A stretch of DNA of 64,000 nucleotides from Diploscapter coronatus (taxonomy: Eukaryota > Nematoda > Chromadorea > Rhabditida > Rhabditidae), in assembly GCA_964036155.1 (NCBI GenBank), contig OZ038422.1:59853201-59917200 (forward strand). Direction: 5' to 3'. This document shows, piece by piece, positions 38,755-49,164 of the stretch. The notes beneath the pieces were generated by a model that did not search any database, was not told where the DNA came from, and saw nothing but the letters and a program-made list of their open reading frames with translations. Made by a program: the position numbers and the translations under genes. Every line of letters begins with the position of its first letter. Position 1 is the first letter of the stretch.

Positions 38755-40869
38755 TTTCTTATACCATGGGTATTATATTAAAAATAAAAGGATCTTAAGT
38801 AAATATTCCATACACACAAAGTTATCCTCATGAATAACAACGTGTAAAGCATATTACTTAAACAGGTTAGGATGCGCATATATGCATGTGAATGCAATAT
38901 GTAATTGATGAAAAAATATACCGTAATGCACGAGAACTCAAAAAGTAAAAGCTAGTTTAGTTGTCGTAAGTTAGCTGAATAAAGAAATAACAATACACAC
39001 AATGAAGGTACATTGATAGGCGTCTATGCTGCAAGTTAAAGAATGTGTGCGTACTGGTTCAAAGAATGAAGAGTTTATCATTGATAACAAAATATTATTA
39101 TTCAACAAACAAAGAGAAAAATGAAAGACGTTGAAAATTGAGTGGTAGAGTAGATGCAATATCATATTAATATCAAATAATTTCTTTTAAAAAATAAATT
39201 TAAAAAAAAAGCCATTTGATACAACGAAATGATGGCCTAGAGTGTGTTATATAACAGTTATACGCTGAATGAAAATAATAGACGCGTATCTTGAGTCGTT
39301 TCCCTAATGAGAATTATGCAAATTGATGAATGATGGACGGGCGAGGGATAGAGGAGAAAGAATCAAATGATACGACCGCTGATCAGACAGATGCGCGGAA
39401 ATGATTGTTGTCTCGGGGGGAGCGCCGTACCGAGATGATTTGATCGACCGATGAATGAGAGAGACCCGCAGGGGTGGCTTTATTTTGGTACGGCTTCAAC
39501 AGGCACCAGATTAAAGGAGGTACGGACGGGCAACCGATCGGAGGGGATTAAAGATGCGACGACACAGTCGGGAGGGGGGCAAAGAAGAGTTAGAGAACAA
39601 GTTGCGCGAGGAGCGGCAGACGAAAATAGCAACTTCCCACGATTTCCCTCTTCTTCTGCTTGTATCACTTTCTCGTTATTCTTTCTTTCGCGATGCCTTT
39701 GACTCCACCAAGCAGTCAGGGCTAATACCACCATTGAATAAACTAAAGACATGCCAAGAAATGCATAAACAATAAAGACGAAGAACTTTCAGAGTTAACT
39801 TCGAAATTTCCCACTCAACTTTTGGAGTTTCAAATCAAGAAATGATGAAGTTCATTTATGTCTAAGAAATTCAACTCAAGTTAAATATACTGCATGCATA
39901 ACTTCGTTCGGTCATGAATCAAATCGAAGATAATAATCTGAACCGTAACAATTCCACTAAATTCATGGGGCTACGCCCAGCTGGTCGAAGTCGAAATCTT
40001 AACACTTAACTTCCACCCCGTTTACTCTTGAGAAGTTTGTCAACTGAAATTCGACGAAATAGTTTTCAAGTCTGAGAGGTTGAACCGAAACCGATGAGAA
40101 AATGTGCTAGAGAAAGAGAGAGAGCAGACAGGTACTTGAATCGGTAGGGGGGAAGATGAACAAAACAAAGAAAGCAGCAGCACCAGCAGAAGCTGGGTGT
40201 GTTTGTAAATTTGAGACTGCTTTTGCGAATTGTCAAAGAAAAAGCCGGCCGTTTCTAGCATGTGAAAGCGATTGCTGCTCTCGCGCAGCACTACGGAACG
40301 GAGACCGGAGTGAAGAAGCGAATTTCTAAGACCGACCCTCTTCTCGCGCCGAGGGGGAACTTCTTTGCCGCCACCCGGGCAAAGGACAGGTCAATCTGTT
40401 TTCACTGGACTTTTTCCCGTCGAGCTATTTCTCCACTTCCGACCGGTCTCTTCCTGGCTTAGGTTACAAAATGCCAAACAGCGGGAAGCCCGTAAAAATT
40501 TCGAGAAAACTTACTTACTCATTTGTATCGCTCCTTCGCTTTAGAAGACAAAAATACATGACGGGTTAGATACACTTGGAATGAGCGAAAGTCGAGGTTC
40601 TATTCGATTTCGATTTCGATTTTTCCTTTCATGGTCCGACTGTGTCTGGACCCTAGCATTTTCAGGTACTATTTGTCGGAATTTCAACTCTTCGATGATT
40701 CTCTCGAAGTGTAAACACAGCAAAAGTGGTGCGCATATTCATGGGTGTTTCTGCATTTTGAATCGAATCGGATTGAAGCGACGGTTTTCTCGAATAGAAA
40801 GATGGAAAATCGACGCGGTTATTTTTAAGAAAAAATAATCGGCACTAACACATATTCTTCTACACAAAA
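38755..40869. other. Non-coding region upstream of the RhoGAP
   Basis: A GC-richer stretch at about 39350-39720 and another at about 40250-40470 stand out from the AT-rich surroundings. They could be promoter or 5' UTR DNA. No reading frame has a recognisable product or splice context. Confidence 0.4.
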
Positions 40870-40875
40870 TTTATT
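40870..40875 (-). terminator. AATAAA polyadenylation signal of the ten-cysteine peptide gene
   Basis: AATAAA on the minus strand about 130 bases after the stop codon, with no other AATAAA between. Confidence 0.6.
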
Positions 40876-41004
40876 CCATCAGCAAACTCCACAGAATTAA
40901 ACAGATAGAATGGATTTTCAAGCCAATTATTTCTATATAGTTATTTCAAAAGTGAAAGAAAGGTCTACGAAACATCGATGATAGGCTCAATTGATGGCTG
41001 ATCT

Positions 41005-41772
41005 TCAATAGACCGATCCGATCTGATAGCGCTTGCCGGGGTAGCAGCGATTCAGGCACTCTTGAGTGAAGCAGCACACCTGAAAATTTGAAGTTTCGAT
41101 TGTTTCTCGGAAAGATGGAGTTTTACTCTATCTTTAGGGAACTCCAGGGAACTGCAACCGCCGGGCATAGCACAGCACGTCGATTTAAAGCTATTGGCTG
41201 AAAATTTAGGATTAATTTTTTCAAACAGAAAATTTGCCGTAAAATCTCTAATTGAAGCCCCTCTCCAATAGAAGCCCACCCCCAAAATGATAATTACCTA
41301 ATATCCCATTTCAAACCATTTTGTAACATGTTTCTATGTATTCTTTAAAGTACATAGAGCATATTTACTTTTGATTTCAAATTTCTACGATCATCAGATG
41401 AAAAGTTTATGGTGTTTGAAATTTTCGATTTTTCCGAAAATTGGACCTCGGAAAATAAAGCCCATGGACTTCACTTAGAAGTTTTGCGTATGCCTAATTC
41501 AGAGATTTTTTATTTAAACAAATTCTAAGATATGAAATTTATGATAAAGAAAATGGTATGATATTATCTAAGACGAATAATCAATGGGATTTAAATTAGG
41601 ATTGATTTTGTAAATTGTAAAAATTAAATTTTTACAAACCATTATTATGCAGGCAGACGTTCTGCTCAGCGCCATACTTGCAGAACATTTGGACGTGCTT
41701 GTCGAATTTCATGCATCCGAACGCCGAATAGACGAGAGCGATCAAAAGGATGGACACGAGAAGAAATTTCAT
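41005..41772 (-). CDS. Small secreted ten-cysteine peptide
   Basis: Three phase-consistent exons, 41772-41640, 41197-41127 and 41079-41005, encode 92 aa. The first 19 residues (MKFLLVSILLIALVYSAFG) are a clear signal peptide. The mature part of about 73 residues has ten cysteines, including two CC pairs, with spacing CX10CX8CX11CCX5CX10CCX4CX3C. A TTTCAG acceptor (AG at complement of 41775-41776) directly precedes the ATG, so the mRNA is probably trans-splicied-leader capped. All ten cysteines could pair into five disulfides, which fits an extracellular defence, signalling or matrix peptide. I do not recognise the family and assign no function. It stands alone between the RhoGAP promoter region and a repeat copy that begins about 390 bp upstream. 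Confidence 0.82.
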
Positions 41773-42165
41773 CACTGAAATCAATTAAAATAAAAAAGAA
41801 TAAAACTAGAATAATTTTCTCATAAAATTTGAGAAATCAATAAAAATAGAAAACAAAACCAGAAGTTCCGTGCTTCTCCCCGGATTTTCGGTTTGTTTGT
41901 TGCTCTGGCCTCCACATTTTACATTAGATTAGAAACAGCTGTGATTCCGGGGGGAAATTTATCTGTGAGCATCAATAAATCATGGGTCAAATACCAGAAA
42001 ACATGCTGAAAAACCATTTTCGACGATTTTTTCTCATAAAAATTACCAAATTTTGCGAATAATTCGATAAAACAAGTGTGTTTTTTATAGAAAATTTGTT
42101 CGTTTTGTTGTTTCTTTTCTCGCCCGTTGTTTATACCGTGAAATGAGGAGTAATTCACGTAGTGT
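41773..42165. other. Upstream flank of the ten-cysteine peptide gene
   Basis: AT-rich, no gene seen; promoter presumed but no motif is decisive. Confidence 0.4.
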
Positions 42166-42952
42166 ATAGTATCACAAGATCTTGGAAAGTTTGGAATTTT
42201 AGTTTCTTTTCGAAAGAAAATTTGTTGAATTGGCAAAACATAACTAGAAATGGACTATGGACTGGCTATTTATAAGTGATTTGATAAGGATAAGCTTTAT
42301 GTAAGCAGTTATTCATTTAGGAGCTATTAACTATTGAACTCTCAGACCGCGTTTATGAGATAAAGACCCTGAAAAGAGACCATGTTCATCAGGCCTGACG
42401 AACATCTATGTTATCAAGAAAATGTCTGGTTTGATCGAGTCCAAAATGAATTACCGAAGAAAAGTCGAAAACATTGATATGTCAAAAATAAATTCTGAAA
42501 AAGATATGTAGCGATGATCTTGCAAATACACAAGAAAAATGAATTCCACGGAAAGAAAATTCAAAACCGGCTTCAAACTTTTATTCGATTCATAAAATTG
42601 TTACATTTTTAAGAAAAAGAAAGCATAACTTGCACAAGCGTAATAATAAAAAAATAATGCCACTTTCTAGTAAATAAAATTCTAGGTGAAAAGAATCGGA
42701 TTGTCATGAAAACGATACAATAATAATTCCGGTTTTACTTTTCTGAAATAATAAAAAAACAGATTATAAAATGCCTTACAAAAATAGAAGCTTTGAAAAC
42801 TTTGAGAATTGGCAGAGAAAAACTTTGATTTTTTTTTTAATTCTCAAAATTTTCCGATTCACAGATTGCATCATAAATATTGAGCAGTTCTATCAGGAAT
42901 TTAGGTCTTGAGCATTTTCAAGAACATGTCCTCAAAAAGAGATTGATATTCT
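42166..42952. repeat. 0.78-kb interspersed repeat, copy 1 (empty site)
   Basis: Nearly identical to 47061-48333 after removal of the insertion there. Shared landmarks are CTATGGACTGGCTATTTATA, GCAGTTATTCATTTAGGA and the AACAGATTATAAAATGCC stretch near 42760-42775. This copy lacks the TA-flanked element present in copy 2. Its 3' end runs into the RNase H-like reading frame of the decayed retroelement next door. Confidence 0.85.
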
Positions 42953-43490
42953 TCTCGTATTTTACAGATCCAGATTCAGAGAAGGTGGACAGCTTCAGGC
43001 AAAGTTGGTCAGGCTTCTTCGCTTACGCATTTCCGCCCTTCAACCAAATTATGCAAACTCTCAGGAAAGCAGAGAGCGAAGAGGCGAAGCTGTCCTAGTC
43101 GCTCCATTTTAGCTAAGCCAACCTTGGTTCCCACTGCCAATCTCGACGTGCCAAATACCACCGGTTCTGCTTCCGAAACAGCCAGATCTGATATATCCAG
43201 ACTATTCTCCCCACGAATTGTTTTTGAAGGAGACCTTCCGCCTGCTAGCCCGGAGGAGCTCTCCGAAGTCTGGGAAAGCAAAGGCATTAGCAGGGAAGCT
43301 GCAGCCACAAGTTTAGCCTCTTGGGCTAAAGGAATTAAAAACACAGTACGACAGTTATATCAGAAGATTGTCAAAGTACTGTAAGCAGGTAAGGATAGAT
43401 ACGATTCCTACAGAAACTTCGTCACTAAATTTCTTAGCAATGCTAAAGAAATGAGGCCTTGAGAGGAGTTTTGATGAGGGTAAGAGATAA
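42940..43490 (+). pseudogene. Decayed DIRS/PAT-like retroelement: RNase H end to tyrosine recombinase start
   Basis: Similarity moves between frames. Frame 1 (to about 43090) reads FTDPDSEKVDSFRQSWSG then AYAFPPFNQI, the familiar end of the RNase H region of tyrosine-recombinase retroelements. Frame 3 (about 43085-43190) reads EAVLVAPF-stop-LSQPWFP then LLPKQPDL. Frame 2 (about 43200-43345) reads SREAAATSLASWAKGIK. Frame 3 resumes after an A-run with TQYDSYIRRLSKYCKQ, the N-terminal core-binding part of the recombinase. Several frameshifts and a stop show it is dead. The recombinase catalytic region, RT and termini are missing. Family assignment rests on motif order and recall, not on a search. 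Confidence 0.72.
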
Positions 43491-43587
43491 TTTTGGTGTA
43501 TGGAGTAATGGAAATTCGATATATGTGATATGAAAAAGCATGAAAAGTGAAATGCAATATTGGGGAGAATTGCAGTTTCTCCGTCAT

Positions 43588-46500
43588 TTAAGCTTGATAC
43601 GGTCCCTGGGTCTGCCCGAATAGTTCGCGAATATCAGCAATTTCCGATTCGATATTTGCACGGGCTGCATCAGAAAGATCGACCTGTACGTCCTGCAGAT
43701 ACTTGATCCAGCCCACAGCGTGATCGACGAATGCAGTGCCCTTAATTTCAAACATTTTTAGGGAATATAAAAAAGCTAGAAGATAGTATTTGCTCTGTAC
43801 TTCCAGAAAATTATTGTCTCTAAAGAGAAATCGAAAAAGTAACGAAACTTGTAGTTTTAGAGTAGTATTGATTTTAAAGAGAAATGAAAAGAAAGTTTTT
43901 AAAAAATCGTCGATTTTTGAAGAATTAAAATTTCAACCTTGTTGCGAAGCTCCTGATGAATGTCTGCGACGTGCTGTCTTTCCTCTTTTGCATAATCCCA
44001 CCCCGCCCAGATTTTTCTGATATCGTTGCTGAGAATTTCCTTCCTGAGCCTCTCCCTGATGCGGGACTTGGCGCCATCGATGCGATTCGTCTCCTTGAGT
44101 TTCTGCTTTTTGAGTTCCTGAAAATTTAAGAAAATCGATAGATTTTAAAGAAAATTCCGATTTTACCTTTTCGTCCGATATGGTGGCCCAATATGCTTCA
44201 GTCTTTTTATTCGGATTTTCGGCCTCTTGCAGGGCCTGAAATTACAGAAATTTTAGAAAAAATCTTTTTATCTTTACTTTCAGCATTAAAAATCATAAAT
44301 CCTATTTCCGGATTTCATATTTGAAAAGAATGTTTTTTTAGTGTCAAAAATTGAAATCTGAACTTCACAACTGAAAAAGGATTGAAAAAATTAAAGTAAA
44401 AAGAAAATTTGAAACCTACCAGTCTTCTTGCCACTTCCTCCTCCAGAATGATCGCGTTATTTCCCCTCGGATCAACGTGATAGTCTCCGAGGAGTTGCTT
44501 GACGTCGAGCATCTTCTGATCCAGATTGTGGTTTTTAATGGAGTTGATACCCACAGTACGGATCAGATAGAGCTCATCCCAATCCTTCTTAGGGGAGAGT
44601 TTGAGCTGGCGTCGAGAAAGATCCAATGTCGTGCGGTGCAGGTGCTGGATCTTAGAAGAAAACTGAAAATTGAAATTCAATATTTTTTAAATTAGAAAAA
44701 TGAAAACTCAAATTCAATTTATTTTTAGAGTTTCGTGAAAAATTGAAAAGTGAATGAAATAAATTGGTCGTTTTACCTGGTCCACAATTCTTTTGTAGGA
44801 TAGCACAACCATGTTCAAAGCAGCCCGTTCAGTGTCCAAGTCCTAAAATTCGAGAAAACTCATCAACTTGAAACAGCATTCATTAAATATTTTGAAGAGA
44901 AGATCAAGGTGAAAAGTTTGGATTTGAAAATTTCAAATATTAAAAAATAATGAAATTAATATCTTTTTTTAATTTTCGATAGAAAGAATAAAAAGGTTGG
45001 ATTTTTAAGATCGACTAAAAAAGCTCCAACCTTTTGTTTGTCGTCTTTCAATTTTTTCAGATTATTTTCTTCTTTTTCGTTCCTCTGACGAAAATTCAAA
45101 GACCTCGATTCCACCACTGGATTGTCAATCTTTTTCTGAAAAAATCGATTCTTTTCAATTTATTCATTTTTCAAAATTTTATTTTCAAAAAACTTACGGA
45201 ACTTTCATCGTCTTTATTGTCTCCATTGTCGTTATTGGTGGTGTCAACGGGTCTCTCTTTGTATACTCTGCATTTTTTGATGGCAACCTCGCAGGGACTA
45301 TCTTCTTCAGTCGGCTTCTGAACGCGGCGACCTGAAAATTGATAGATTAAAAAACCGTAGTTTTATTGAATTTTTTTTTATAAAGTAAGAGAAAAATGTC
45401 TATTTTTCGAATTTTTAACTTCTAGTAAAGTAAAGAATAAAAATATCTAAAACAAGAAACAAATCATTATTTTGAGTAAAAACTTACGTCCACCGCAATT
45501 CGACTTGTTTGCAGCCTGAGACACCTGTGCAGGGGCAGGGACCGCATTGCTGGATACCATGGGCTGATCATCCTCGACCACTTGCTGCACCTGCTGATGG
45601 GTACAGATCAACTCCCCTCACTATGTTCCAAGTCCCCAACTTTTCCACCATTATGTTTTATCGTTAAACGAATTTAGGAAGAGTGGGAGGACTTGAGGCA
45701 TAATGGGAGAAGGAGAGATGATTCGCACCCTCTGTTGATCGACATTCGCCCTCTGGGTGTCATTTCTGACGACCAAACTTCCATCTGTAGGAGTTATTAG
45801 AAAATTCAAACCGATCGTCGGGTTCAGATTTTCAAGAGCTGCAAATTTATCAAAAATTAGATTTTGAATAAAAAAATTCAGTTACAAATCTTGAAAAATC
45901 AATTTTACTTTATCCGGAAGGATAGAAATTGAGTTTTTGGAAAAATAAATATTTTAAAAACGTTAGATTAAATCAGGAAAAAATATCTTTGAGCCTTTAT
46001 GATTTCCAAATTCAAATGATGCATTCTTCGTGGTGCGTGACGGATTTTTGTAGAAGAGGATAAATCGAACATAAATTAGAGTACAAAACTTGCTAAATTC
46101 ATGATTCTTTGATCAAAAATAGAAATTCGTCATGATCGAAGCAGGATATGCATGTAGAAAATTTCAGACTTTGTCATTGATTATGCAAAGTTCTTTTTTT
46201 TTTTTTTAAATTTGCCTACCAAGATCGTTGTCCTCGATTTCAGGATGCACATCCTCAATTGCCGCCGTCGGTCCGTTACTGCAGTCTGAATAGTTTAGCT
46301 CTAAAGAATATCGCACTTTCAATTTGTAAAGATCAAATCAGATATTATCATAAAAATATTTTCATTTTGGTTTATTTTGAAAAATCATGCTCGAATTAAT
46401 TATTCTTGCGGTTTTTTGGAAATTCTAAATTAGAAAAGTGATTTTTGACTTTAAAATTTGAATTTTTTTAGACTTCCTTACCTTCACACTCCATAAAGAT

Positions 46501-46708
46501 ATCGTCGTTTGACGTCTGAGAATTGGCTGGGGACGGGATCGGGGTGGTCATAGGGCCGCGTGCACTGCCGAACTGAAAAAAGCTGATTAGGCAAGTTGGA
46601 TTTTTCTTTTAGAATTTCATCATGATTAAAAAATCCGAGAAGACAAAGTCACGAAATTTATTTTTTTTTTTAAGTTTATCTTTAAAAATGGCTAACCGAA
46701 TTCGACAT
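43588..46708 (-). CDS. Unrecognised 449-aa protein with helical, charged C-terminal half
   Basis: Twelve exons: 46708-46697, 46572-46482, 46300-46220, 45838-45729, 45593-45488, 45331-45198, 45135-45031, 44842-44777, 44662-44420, 44235-44167, 44117-43938, 43740-43588. All junctions keep phase, and the ATG follows a TTTCAG acceptor by about 30 bases (AG at complement of 46738-46739). Residues 1-180 are low-complexity, Ser/Thr/Asn/Gln/Asp-rich. Residues 190-240 are strongly Lys/Glu-rich and coiled-coil-like. Residues 236-449 look like a folded helical domain with conserved-looking pieces KKDWDELYLIRTVG, DVKQLLGDYHVDPRG and HAVGWIKYLQDVQ. No signal peptide or membrane segment is seen. The composition suggests an intracellular scaffold or nuclear protein, but I do not recognise the family. 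The least certain boundary is the AATTAAG acceptor before the last exon. Confidence 0.75.
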
Positions 46709-47060
46709 TTTCGCTTGATGTGATTCGGCCTGTAATTCTGAAATCAAGAAAGATATATGCTGACGAGAAAATCGATAAAAATTCGAAAATCAACGAAATG
46801 CTCGTTAGAGAAAAGAAAGGTTTCGAAACGCTTTGGCCTTTTGGCAAGTGGACGTGGAAAGATAAAAGTAAGAGAGAAGTAAATGAAGGCATCGATTTCT
46901 AAAGCGAAAATAATCTGTAAATGAAGGCACCTTTTTCCGTGCCTTCATTTCCAGGTTGCGGATTTGAAACAAAAATGATTCAATTTTTGCAAGTTCGTCG
47001 GAAAATAAGATTTATTTCAAGAATGAGAAGAGGGGTTTCGAGAAAAATGTTTCAAGTTCT
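46709..47060. other. Flank between the 449-aa gene and repeat copy 2
   Basis: Contains the presumed 5' UTR start of the 449-aa gene at about 46737 and no other gene. GTGCCTTCATTT / AATGAAGGCAC form a short hairpin near 46921-46951. Confidence 0.45.
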
Positions 47061-48333
47061 ATAGTCACAAGATCTCGGAAAGTTTGAAATTTTTAGTTTC
47101 TTTTCGAAAGAAAATTTGTTGAATTGGCAAAACATAACTAGAAATGGACTATGGACTGGCTATTTATAAGTGATTTGATAAGGATGAGCTTTATGTAAGC
47201 AGTTATTCATTTAGGAACTATTAACTATTGAACTCTCAGGGTGTGCTTATGAGATAAAAGCCCTGAAAAGAGACCATGTTAATCAGGCCTGACGAACTGA
47301 TGTTATCAAGGAAATGTCTAGGTTAATAGAGTCCAAAGTGAATTATCGAAGAGAAGTCGAAAACATTGATATGTCAAAAGTAAATTGAAAAAGATATTTA
47401 GCGATGATCTGGCAAACACAGAAGAGAAATGAATTCCACGAAAAGAAAATTCAAAACCCGGCTCAAAACTTTTATTCGATTCATAACATGTTACATTTAA
47501 AAAAAAAAAACATAACTTTTATCAAATGTAATCATAACAAAATAATACTTTCTCGTGAATAAAATTCTAGGCGAAAAGAATAATTATCATGAAAACGGTA
47601 CAATAATAATCTCGATTTTACTTTTCTGAAATAATAAAAAAACAGATTATATAGTCCATTGTAAAAAACTTGACAGTCGCAGTGCCCTTCGCACAAGGGG
47701 GCGGTGCGAACAGTACGCTTCCCGCTCGCGTCGCGGCATGCATTGCGAATTCATTATTCAAACTGGATTTCCACTTTCATTTATTTTTTCAACGTTTTTA
47801 TCCGTGATTTTTATAATTATTCGGTAATCATCGATAATTAGAGTTAATTACCTTTAGGTGATTCAATAAACAGCCACTTTTCACTTATTTTTCTCGTATT
47901 TGCAGTGATTTTTAAAAAATTATTTTTAAATAGATTTTTGAATTTCTTCTTCAAAATTGTGATAATTATCGAATAATTGTAAAAATCACGGATGAAAATG
48001 TCGAAAAAAAAAATGCAAGTGGAAATCCAGTTTGAATAATGAATTCGCAATGCATGCCGCGACGCGAGCGGGAAGCGTGCTGTTCGCACCGCCCCCTTGT
48101 GCGAAGGGCACTGAGACTGTCAAGTTTTTTACAATGGACTATAAAATGCCTTACAAAAATAGAAGTCTTCAAGCTTTCAAAACTTTGAGAATTGGCAGAG
48201 AAAAACAACTTTGATTTTTTTTAATTCTCAAAATTTGTCGATTCACAGATTGCATCATAAGTATTGAGCAGTTTTATCAGGAATTGGGGTCGAACATTTT
48301 CAGAAACATATCTTCAAAAGAGATTGAAATTTT
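47061..48333. repeat. 0.78-kb interspersed repeat, copy 2, split by a transposon
   Basis: Matches 42166-42952 in order and orientation apart from small differences and the 490-bp element at 47652-48141. Both copies end near GAGATTGA(T/A)ATT, where copy 1 continues into the DIRS-like fragment and copy 2 does not. Confidence 0.85.
47652..48141. mobile_element. 490-bp TA-target MITE with ~185-bp terminal inverted repeats
   Basis: The element starts TAGTCCATTGTAAAAAACTT and ends with its reverse complement. TA dinucleotides flank it at 47650-47651 and 48142-48143. Copy 1 of the host repeat shows the uninterrupted site AACAGATTA-TA-AAATGCC, which proves insertion and TA duplication. The arms (about 47652-47836 and 47957-48141) include a GC-rich block near GCGGTGCGAAC and GCGTCGCGGCATGCATTGCG. 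The loop is about 120 bases with no coding potential. TA duplication and long TIRs point to mobilisation by a Tc1/mariner-type transposase. Confidence 0.9.
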
Positions 48334-49164
48334 GTCTCAGCTTTGATAACATTTATCATAAATCAGTAATTGGTATAGCGACCAGACATTAAAGTTGATC
48401 CCATTTTTGCGACTGACACTGCTCAAAAAGTAGCGACACTGACACTGCAGTTTCATCAGTGTCAGTGTCAGACACTTTAATATCTGGAAATGATACTATG
48501 TAAAAATTTATTCAAAATGAGACTTAGCATATCCACTTGGGGACCCTACGCATATTATCAAGTCCATGCAGTTATAAAGTTCAACAACCTTGTAAAAAGA
48601 ATGGGTAAGGGGAGAGCCAGGTAGGGTCAACAGTCAAAATAACTTGCCTGGCAAGATGATCACTTGAAAACAACATATGGCCTACCCAACTCTACTCCTA
48701 ACCTAGTAACAAGAGTGGTGAACTTTACAAATGGACGAACGATGAACTTGATAAACTTTACAAGAAACCGTTTTTTGTCTTCTTTCATTCATTTCGTTTC
48801 TTCTTCTCTCTTTTCGGCCTAAAATATCAACTTCTGTCTTTATTTCATTCTTTCTGCAGAGTTTATCGTGCATATTATATGCCGAGCATACGTTCAGTGC
48901 ACCAATTCGGTCATGTTTTTATTTCGCGTAACTTTTCAATTAATTCGATTTTCTTTCAATTATTTTCTTGAAAAGTTTTTTTTTAGAAAATTCAAATCAA
49001 TGTTTTCTCCACACTACCCTTTCTATAAATTTTAACTTTATTTTTTTATTATATTTCTAATTAAATTTTCTTTTTCAGTTGTCGTAGGATCCTGAAGGCG
49101 TGAAATCTTTCTCTTTGGTCGTCGTGACCGAATTCCGAAGCCCTGACGACGTTCAACGACGATA
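48334..49164. other. Intergenic region upstream of the nucleotidyltransferase
   Basis: Holds the GACACTGACACTG hairpin and, near its end, a CTTTTTCAG acceptor (AG 49077-49078) that would begin an 86-base 5' UTR by trans-splicing. No other gene seen. Confidence 0.5.
48435..48469. repeat. Perfect 13-bp hairpin GACACTGACACTG / CAGTGTCAGTGTC
   Basis: Stem 48435-48447 pairs exactly with 48457-48469 across a nine-base loop. A partial direct copy (GCGACTGACACTGCTC) lies just upstream at about 48408. Confidence 0.8.

Noticed and set aside
39451..39775. GC-rich frames near 39.5 kb on both strands
   Set aside because: Overlapping frames on both strands with no domain and no splice context; more likely promoter or UTR DNA.
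47966..48214. Overlapping 60-80-codon frames on both strands
   Set aside because: They lie in the terminal inverted repeat of the MITE and are artefacts of its GC-rich arm.
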